Source: Pogona vitticeps (taxonomy: Eukaryota > Chordata > Lepidosauria > Squamata > Agamidae). From it: DNA of 64,000 nt. Position 1 is the first letter of the stretch, and every line of letters starts with the position of its first letter. The stretch covers positions 87,084,001 to 87,148,000 of the forward strand of contig NC_135786.1 in the NCBI RefSeq assembly GCF_051106095.1, written 5' to 3'. A program made the translations under genes and the position numbers. Below the pieces are notes generated by a model. That model was not told the origin of the DNA. It saw only the letters and a list, made by a program, of their open reading frames with translations, and searched no databases. This document shows positions 56,808 to 64,000 of this stretch, one piece after another.

Positions 56808-59005
56808 AAAGACATAGTGGCACAGCTCCGCAATGGAGATGGAAAAATGATAACAGAGGACAAAGAAAAGGCAGAGATGCTAAATTCCTATTTTAGTTCA
56901 GTCTTTTACCACAAGACAGACTGTGAACTTCCAAACAAATTGGAAGTGGAAGTGTGTGTGTGTGTGTGTGGGGGGGGAGGATTGCAGCTGGAGATAGATG
57001 AACAAATAGTCAAGGAATACCTTACCACCTTGAATGAGTTCAAATCTCCAGGGCCAGATGAACTGCAGCTGAGAGCACTGAAGGAACTGGCTGAAGTACT
57101 CTCAGAACTGCTATCATTTTCTTGAAATCATGGGAAATGGGGGAGGTGCCAGAGGATTGGAGGAGGGCTAATGTTGTCCCTATCTTCAAAAAGGGCAAAA
57201 AAGAGCAACCTGGGAACTATGGGCCAGTCAACCTGACATAAATCCTAGGCAAAATTCTGAAACAGATTGCAAAACAGTCATTGTGCAAGCACCTAGAAAA
57301 CAATGCAGTAATAACTAGATGCCAACACAGATTTGTCAAGAACAAATTCTGCCAAACTAATTTGATTTTGAGTTTTTTGATCAGGTAACCTCCCTGATAG
57401 ACAGAAGGAATGCTGTTGATGTAGTATATCTTGACTTCAGCAAAACTTTTGACAAAGCGCCTGATTAGCAAGCTAACTAGGTGTAGGCTGGATAGATCAA
57501 GTGTCCAGTAGATACACAATTGGTCCTTCTCTAACTGGAAGGAGGTAACAAGTGGGGTACCCAAGGATCAGTCCTAGGCCCGGTGCTCTTCAATATTTTT
57601 ATTAATGACTTGGATGAGCGAGTGCAGGGAATTATTGTCAAATTTGCAGATGATACAAAATTGGGCGGAATACCTAATATCCTAAAAGACAGCAACAAAA
57701 TTCAAAATGACCTTGATAGGATGGAACACTGAACCAAAAGCAACAGAATGAAATTCAGCAGGGATAAGTACAGTGGAACCTCGATTTACGAACGTAATCC
57801 ATATTGGAACGGTGTTCGTACGTCAAAACGTTAGTAAGTCAAAGCAAAATTCCCATAGGAATGCACTGAAAACCATTTAATCCATTCTGGCTGTTTTTCG
57901 TTCTTATCTAGAGGCGCCGTTTGCAAGTAGAGGCTTTAGTTCCCATAGGAACTAATGGAAAGCCGGTTAATCCGTACTCTACCACTAGGGGGATATTTTT
58001 TATTTTTTCTTCTTTTGACCTAAGATGAACTTAGATCAAAAAAAGGGCAGGAAAGGAGGGGGGAGTGAACACCTTCTAAACAGAACACCTTTTAACCCAA
58101 GCACCTTTTAAACAAAACCAAGCACCTTTTAGCTTTAAAAAAAGGGCAGGAGAACGCCTTTTAAACAGAACACTTTTTCTGTTCGTAAGTCAAAGCTCCC
58201 TTCGCAAGTTGGAGCAAAATTTTGCGACCGGAGTGGTTCTTAAGTCGAAATGTTCATAGGTAGGGACATTCGTAAGTCGAAGTTCCACTTGGAAAAAGAA
58301 ATCAATTGCACAGTTACAAGATGGGGGATACCTGGTTCAGCAGAACAACAAGGGAGAAGGATCTTGAATTGTTGAAGATCACAAGCTAAATATGAGCCAA
58401 CAGTGTGATGTGGCTACAAAAAATGCTATTTAAGGCTGCATTAATAGAAGTATAGTTTCCAAATCCTGCAAGGTGCTAGTTCAGCACTGGTTAGCCCTCC
58501 CCTTAAGTATTGTGTCCATTTCTGGACACTATACTTCAAGAAGGATGCTAACAAATTGGAACAAGTTCAGAGGAGGGTGACAAGGATGATCAGGGGGGGC
58601 TGCAAACCAAGCCTTATGAGAAAAGGCTGAAAGAACTGGGCATGTTTAGCCTTGAGAAAAGACTGAGGGGGTGATATGATAGCACTTTTCAAATGCTGTA
58701 TTTGAAAGGCTGTCATACAGAGGAGGGGCAAAATCTATTCTCAATCATCCCTGAATGCAGGACACGCAACAATTGGCTCAAGTTAAAGGGAGCCAGATTT
58801 CAGATGAATATCAGGAAAAACCTCCTAATTGTTAGAGCAGTACAACAGTGGAACCAGTTACCTCCGGACTTGGTGACTGCTCGAACACTGGAGACATTCA
58901 AGAAAAACTTAGACAGTCACCTGGGAGATATGCTTTGATTGTATTCCTGCATTGAGCAGGAATACATGGGCTTGTAGGCCCCTTCCAACTTCACTTTTCT
59001 ATGAT
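56808..59005 (+). mobile_element. CR1 LINE, 5' truncated with 3' end present, split by a MITE
   Basis: It reads MAQLRNGDGKMITEDKEKAE, then LNEFKSPGPDELQLRALKEL, then GPVNLT, VVYLDFSKTFDKAP-type, and GSVLGPVLFNIFINDLDE-type blocks. After the MITE come RGCKPSLMRKG-like and VRAVQQWNQLPPDLVTARTL segments. It ends with ttgtaggccccttccaactt and ttctatgattc, the standard CR1 3' terminus. There are several breaks. Confidence 0.9.
57771..58290. mobile_element. TA-target MITE inside the CR1 element
   Basis: The left end is cagtggaacctcgatttacg, after a TA at 57769. The right end is taagtcgaagttccact, where the usual final 'gta' is worn. The body holds gtaatccatattggaacggt, shared with 40444-40704, and 'cgtaagtcaaag' words. 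Confidence 0.82.
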
Positions 59006-61384
59006 TCAAAATCCAGGAATTTTAGAGACCCAGTAGGGGAGAGAGGGGATGTCCTGTATGCACCTTTAATGCTGTGGGAGAACATTTCCTGTTAATATTC
59101 AAAAACATAAACCTTTTACTATATGGAATGAAAATGCGAATGGCTTGTATTGTCTGCAGCCAGACATACTGTAGCTGGCAAAGTTTTTTTAAGACGCTTA
59201 TGCTGTATCTCTACTACCTTTTGAAACTATTTCTCTTCAGTATTTTATATTTACTCTCAAGCAGAATAAAACAATCTGTGGGTAGCTTGAAACACTAGAA
59301 GATTTCCAATGCACTGAGTCTATTTTTAATGTATAATGTTTTGGCAAACTGCTTTGGTAAGCAGTCAGTTGTGGCTGCAACCAGTTAAACTGAATTTGAA
59401 CATCAAAGCCCTTCTGTAGACAAACCTGTTATAAACAGAAAGGTAAAGAACAGACTGAGCCATTCAGAGGAGCGCTAGGGGCTGGAAAGACATTTCTACA
59501 TGAGCTGTGAAGGTTACTGAGGTCTGACTCCTTTAGGGGAGAAAGCATGCCAGATAAGATTATCCTCAAACTTGGCATAAAATGGGAGTCTAGCAAAAAA
59601 GATAAAAGAGGAATCATTTGAGGAGTATTTTGAGGTTAGAAAATGGCAGGTGTGGTTTTTAAAATTGGAGGCAAGTGCCAACTTTTCTATTGGTGCTAAT
59701 TAGGTACAGTTTGAGAGTAATTAATAACAGCTGTGATTGGAAAAGTTAATATTTTGAACTACAGCTCCCAGAATCCTTCAGCGCCGCCACACAAAAAATG
59801 TTACAATGGAAAATATGGAAGAGGTGCACAATCCTTCAACACAAATATGTTTGAGTGTCTGTTTATCTTTAATTGAAAAGTAAAAAATTATTCTTTTTAG
59901 TTGTAGGGCTTCCCGGATGCCTGTGGGACATTCTGCACTAGGTGGGCCATAGGTAGGTGGGAGAGAGCAGCCCTACAGGTCTCAGAGAGGACAAAGCCCA
60001 TTGCCTTTCTTATTCTCTGTGCCTTGATATCCCGCTTCAGCAGAATATGTTGTTCCAAGTTTGAGACAGTCTTGTTTAAGATAGCGTTTACCCTTGCCTT
60101 CTTTGGGGCTTTCTGAACCAGTGAGTTGCTTCAAGATAGATGTCCCCAGGAGGGGACATACACAGGCAGGATGTATCCTTCAGTGACAGTTCCTTGGTGC
60201 TTTGGTTGCAGTACTTGAAGACCAACCAGGCAGAAGTCAGAGACGTAACAAATGCAACATCCAAGAGCCCAAAGCTCAGTCTTGATGGTTCCTGTCTTTC
60301 AGTTCTGTCAACAAGTCCAGTGTACCAGTTACAGCTCATTGGCCACATAATTGTCTATCAGGCACAACAGGACTCAGCATCCAGTGGCTGGGATTGCCAT
60401 CTCAGTTTAGAAAAGATGGGATGCACCACATGGTTTGGATGGAGAGGTGTAAGCTGACTTCATCTAATGCCCTTTTAATGGCACCAGCTTAAGCAAAGAG
60501 GACTTTCAGATGTTATTTTGATCCCGTTTGGTAAAAATGACTTGCTGGCAGCCGAGGGACTAGATTTAACCTTTGCTCTTAAGGTGGACTTGGAATGATT
60601 CATAATTGCTATCCCGCCACTCAGTTTACGTGACCAGACCTCAAGAGGCAGGTTTTATACAGGGCCAAGAATCCAGGGAAGATGGTTATCACCAGGCAGT
60701 GACCTGAGCAGTCAGCTAGTCTCTTGATCCACCAGATCCAATTCCCCAACGCTGGGCCAGGGACAGCTGCTGTAACCAGTAACCTTGTGGCCTTTCTTCT
60801 CCAAAAGAATTGTGTGTTGTGTTCTTTGTAATATAGATTTAGGTGGCCTTGGGCTTGCTCAGGCCAAGTTTCACTGTTTTTACTGTTAAAAGTTGTGAGT
60901 TATTTTATTTTGTATTTTCTCTTGATTGTTGTTATGTCATGTGTACATTGTTCATAATTTTAAAAGGAAGATGCCCCCCCAAGTTTTGCCAAGGGACAGA
61001 ATTGACTTAAAATAACGACACATATCTTTCGATAAAGAAGGCAAAACAGCAGTTTGCATTAAGCTGCACCTAGAAGTTTGACAACTTCCTACAGTATCAT
61101 GCTGTTTCTCCTTTCTAAAAATTATTTTTATGGAGCCCCAAGAGGCACAGCAGAGCTCCTCTTACTCCCAAACGCCCTCCCTGAAATATGTCACCGGTTT
61201 CCAGCGGCATTCCAGGTGCAAAATGATGGCATCAGAGTATAATATACACATAAAAGAAGAAGATTGGTACCTCAGCTTTTGATCTTTAGTCAAACATTGA
61301 TTAATGGTTATTAATGATTTTCAGTCACTGTGAAATGATTCTGCTTGTCTCTGAGGAATTTGGAGGCCAGATCAGGATAAATTA
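59006..61384. other. Unassigned stretch
   Basis: It holds a worn 'aactacagctcccagaatcc' MITE word near 59757. Open frames on both strands at 60088-60457 are unassigned and lack splice context. Confidence 0.5.
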
Positions 61385-61640
61385 TTTATTATTTGTCTTA
61401 TTTATAGGTCCCCTCTTTCTTGATAAGGGGATGCAAGCCAACTCAAAGTGTTAACAAGAATAAAATTAAAAACACAATAAGTTACATGTTGGGGGAAAAA
61501 TTAAGCCATAGTAATGATTAAAACACATTGAATGATTAAAAACATTTAAAACTTTAAAAACAAGCTGAACTAAAAAGTGGCATTCAGGGACTCATTTATA
61601 CTTGTTAAAAGCCTCCCTGAAGAGGTGGGTCTTCAACTGT
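61385..61640 (-). mobile_element. LINE 3' end fragment
   Basis: The plus strand shows attatttgtcttatttatag, then 'gatgcaagccaactcaaag', then many aaaac words, then 'cctccctgaagaggtgggtc'. This is the inverse of a squamate LINE 3' end (a minus-strand fragment). It is worn. Confidence 0.55.
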
Positions 61641-64000
61641 CAACAGATGAATGTGTAAAAAGGGAGATGTAATTTACATTCCAGGCCACCCTGATCTCTG
61701 AAGTTGTGTCTGACAGAAATGCAAGCAGTTTCATCATTGTGTACCTCAAGACTCGGATGACAGCCCAGTTTAAAAGGATTAACCTCATTAACACAAATGG
61801 TTTCCCTGAATTGCACATTGTACGCATTATCCTGGCACTTTGTGGTGTAGGGCTTCCTGGTGATGACAGGAGTGATTCTACTACTAAGTACAGACTTTTT
61901 TCAAAAAACCAAGAAAGAGAAGAATAATGTGTTCTTTTTTCATTGTGTCCACAGTACAATTTCTTCTGCAAACAGCATGGTGAATACCTATTTCACAGTT
62001 TTGGAAAGGGTTCCAGTCCTGAGGAAATGGTTCCTCAGATTTAGGGAACTTCTGAACAAGGTTTCCAGCATTACCAATCAAGACCCAGTATATGAGTCCA
62101 TATGCTGTCATTGCCTTCTCAATGGGTTGTGTGTGTGTGTGTAATAAAAAAGGCAGAAGCAGAAGAGGGAAAACATGGGAGAATTGCTAGTAGAAAACTA
62201 TAGGCAGGCAATGGTATAATGGGGAGGGATCCCCCACTTTATCTGGCAAAAAGACCAACAAGCATTCCAGAAGCCATTGGCAGCTATATTCTGACCGCAG
62301 AAAAAGTTTGGAGAACTTTACTGATGAACTATAACTCCCAAATACAGTACCCACAAACAGCTTGGCCATGGGTTATGCAGGGTCAAGGGATTTTGAGCAC
62401 TGCAATCCAAAAACGTACCTTTTCCATGCTCTGCAAATGTGTGAACAGGAAGGTGATTACTGAGGCTCACCAAAGCTGTCAACAGGATGCCTCATTTTTA
62501 GGAGTCCCCAAATGTGAACACTCCAGAGCATCCTTCTGGCCACTGCCCTACTAGAACTGCTTTGTGGACCAGCTGATCAAATGCATCACTCTGAAGGTGT
62601 TTCATACCAAAGCACCAGGACAGACAAATGCTCCACAGAGCTGCACTCATTGTCTACTCTAGGTCCTGCAACTCTTGAGAGTGTATAGTGGGGAGTTAGG
62701 AGAGGCCCTTCAGATAGCCCAGCTGAGGCAAACCACCCCCAAGAAAAACCACCCCATATACTTCTCCAGGAAGGTTGCCAGAGAAGATGTCTTGCTTTGA
62801 GGATGTCCTTCCTTCCTGGTTTGAGGAACAACCACCTCAAAGCAAGACATTGTGGGCAAGGTGGCCCTGCAGATCATCTGTGCAACTGCAGCGCAGATCC
62901 CTCCTTGCCTTATTCTGAGGAGGGAAGCACCACTCAGAATTAAGGGGAAAGGGGAGCAATGAGGAAGGTGGCAGTATGTGACCCCTCTCTTTGAGAGATG
63001 GGACATTTCAAAGGTTTTATAATAATTTAGATGTTAGGTTGAGCCCCAAAGCAGATTGGAAACTGTAGTTTGACAAGAATGCTGAACACTGTATTAAAAA
63101 ACACCTGTTTCTCCCTTCATTGAACTACAGTTTCAAAACGTCCTTGAAAAACTACTGAGTGCTTCCAGATGGAGAAGTTATACGACTATTCATCAGAAGG
63201 CATTTATGCAGCTACTGCAAGAGTGTGAAATTTTTTTTTCTTTCCTTTCATGTATTTTCTTTTGCTTGGGGGCCAAACTCTAATTAGGCCAAGGACCTTG
63301 GAGGCCACATTCCAGAAGTAGTGAAGAGAAAGACACAGGGCAGGGCCAAAGAAAAAGGGAGTGGGGTGGGGGTCAGATGTAAGTAGGACTGAACATTTCC
63401 CCACTCATCTACAAAACGTAGCTCAATTCCATTCATGTCTTTTCAGAAGCAAGCCCAGTGCAACAAGTTTGAAGCACAGCTCACTTTTTTTAACGTCTCT
63501 TCTTGAGTGCAGCATTTCTCTGTGTTGCACAGCAGACCACAGTTCCTTGCCCCAGCATCTTGGATTGCAAATCAGAGTTCAGTTCCACGTAACAGCTTCC
63601 CAAGCTTTAAACATCTTCTTATCTCTGATCACTGATTAAAGATAAAAACAGAAGAAGAACATTGGAGAACAGTGACAATCCCTGAGCGATATTTACCCAT
63701 AGGCCAGAGATTCATCATCCCTGAGCTTCCTTCTTTATAGCAAGGAAAGTGATGAAAGAAGCAGTGGGAAAACACAGGAGGAATACAAAATGGATGTTCT
63801 CAGGATCCCCCTGGAAAATTACAAGGTTCAGGTTTGATGATTCCACAGTTTCCTCTTCTGGAAACACCCTTAGTCTACTGTGAAGCTGCTATAAGTGTGC
63901 TTGCAGATGAAGCTTTTGTTGTGAAGCAGCACTGCCATATTTCCGCTCTGCCTCTATCTTTTTTTGCCCCCCCACGGAAAATCTATTAAAGATTAAAAGG
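61641..64000. other. Unassigned stretch to window end
   Basis: Open frames near 61706-61927 (LKTRMTAQFKRINLINTN) and elsewhere match nothing I know. A 16-base inverted repeat (62787-62802 and 62835-62850) is present. No RPF1 exon was seen. Confidence 0.5.

Noticed and set aside
1-64000. CRISPR arrays, operons, phage or plasmid features
   Set aside because: Gene structure and repeats are vertebrate; no regularly spaced direct repeats were seen.

Overview
The window is vertebrate nuclear DNA, most likely from a squamate reptile (lizard or snake). The coding exons are vertebrate and spliced. The repeats combine a Sauria-type tRNA SINE with a BovB-like tail, BovB, L2/CR1-type LINEs, other LINE 3' ends, a Penelope-like element with a GIY-YIG domain, and many hAT-like and TA-target MITEs. 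That mixture is typical of squamates. The species cannot be named from the sequence. I saw no retroviral or other capsid-bearing element.

Two genes are supported, arranged head to head. On the minus strand, positions 304-2584 hold exons 2-4 of a urate oxidase (uricase, UOX) gene. All are open and correctly spliced, and the gene continues off the left edge. A possible first exon lies at 9166-9210. On the plus strand, 10845-25112 holds a complete six-exon DNASE2B gene (deoxyribonuclease-2-beta, 362 codons), with both HxK catalytic motifs, a signal peptide and one GC-AG intron. UOX next to DNASE2B matches the mammalian neighbourhood as I remember it (SAMD13, UOX, DNASE2B, RPF1). The two genes have unrelated jobs: purine breakdown in the peroxisome, and acid DNA digestion in lens or lysosome.

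From 25.1 kb to 64 kb I found no recognisable host gene; RPF1, the expected next neighbour, is not visible. The region is repeat-rich: paired palindromic hAT MITEs (31.3-31.6 kb), BovB (33.6 kb), LINE tails (35 and 36.5 kb), a Penelope-like element split by a MITE (46-47.7 kb), a LINE fragment and a CR1 fragment (49.5-50.9 kb), a decayed hAT transposon with a MITE inside its span (53.5-56.1 kb), and a CR1 element carrying a MITE (56.8-59.0 kb). Three short open blocks at 29.1, 34.4 and 37.9 kb have compatible splice phases and could belong to an unrecognised or dead gene, but the evidence is thin.

The points most worth a second look are the open uricase exons in a presumably uric-acid-excreting reptile, the GC donor in DNASE2B, and two SINEs whose 5' heads are followed by an inverted copy of themselves.
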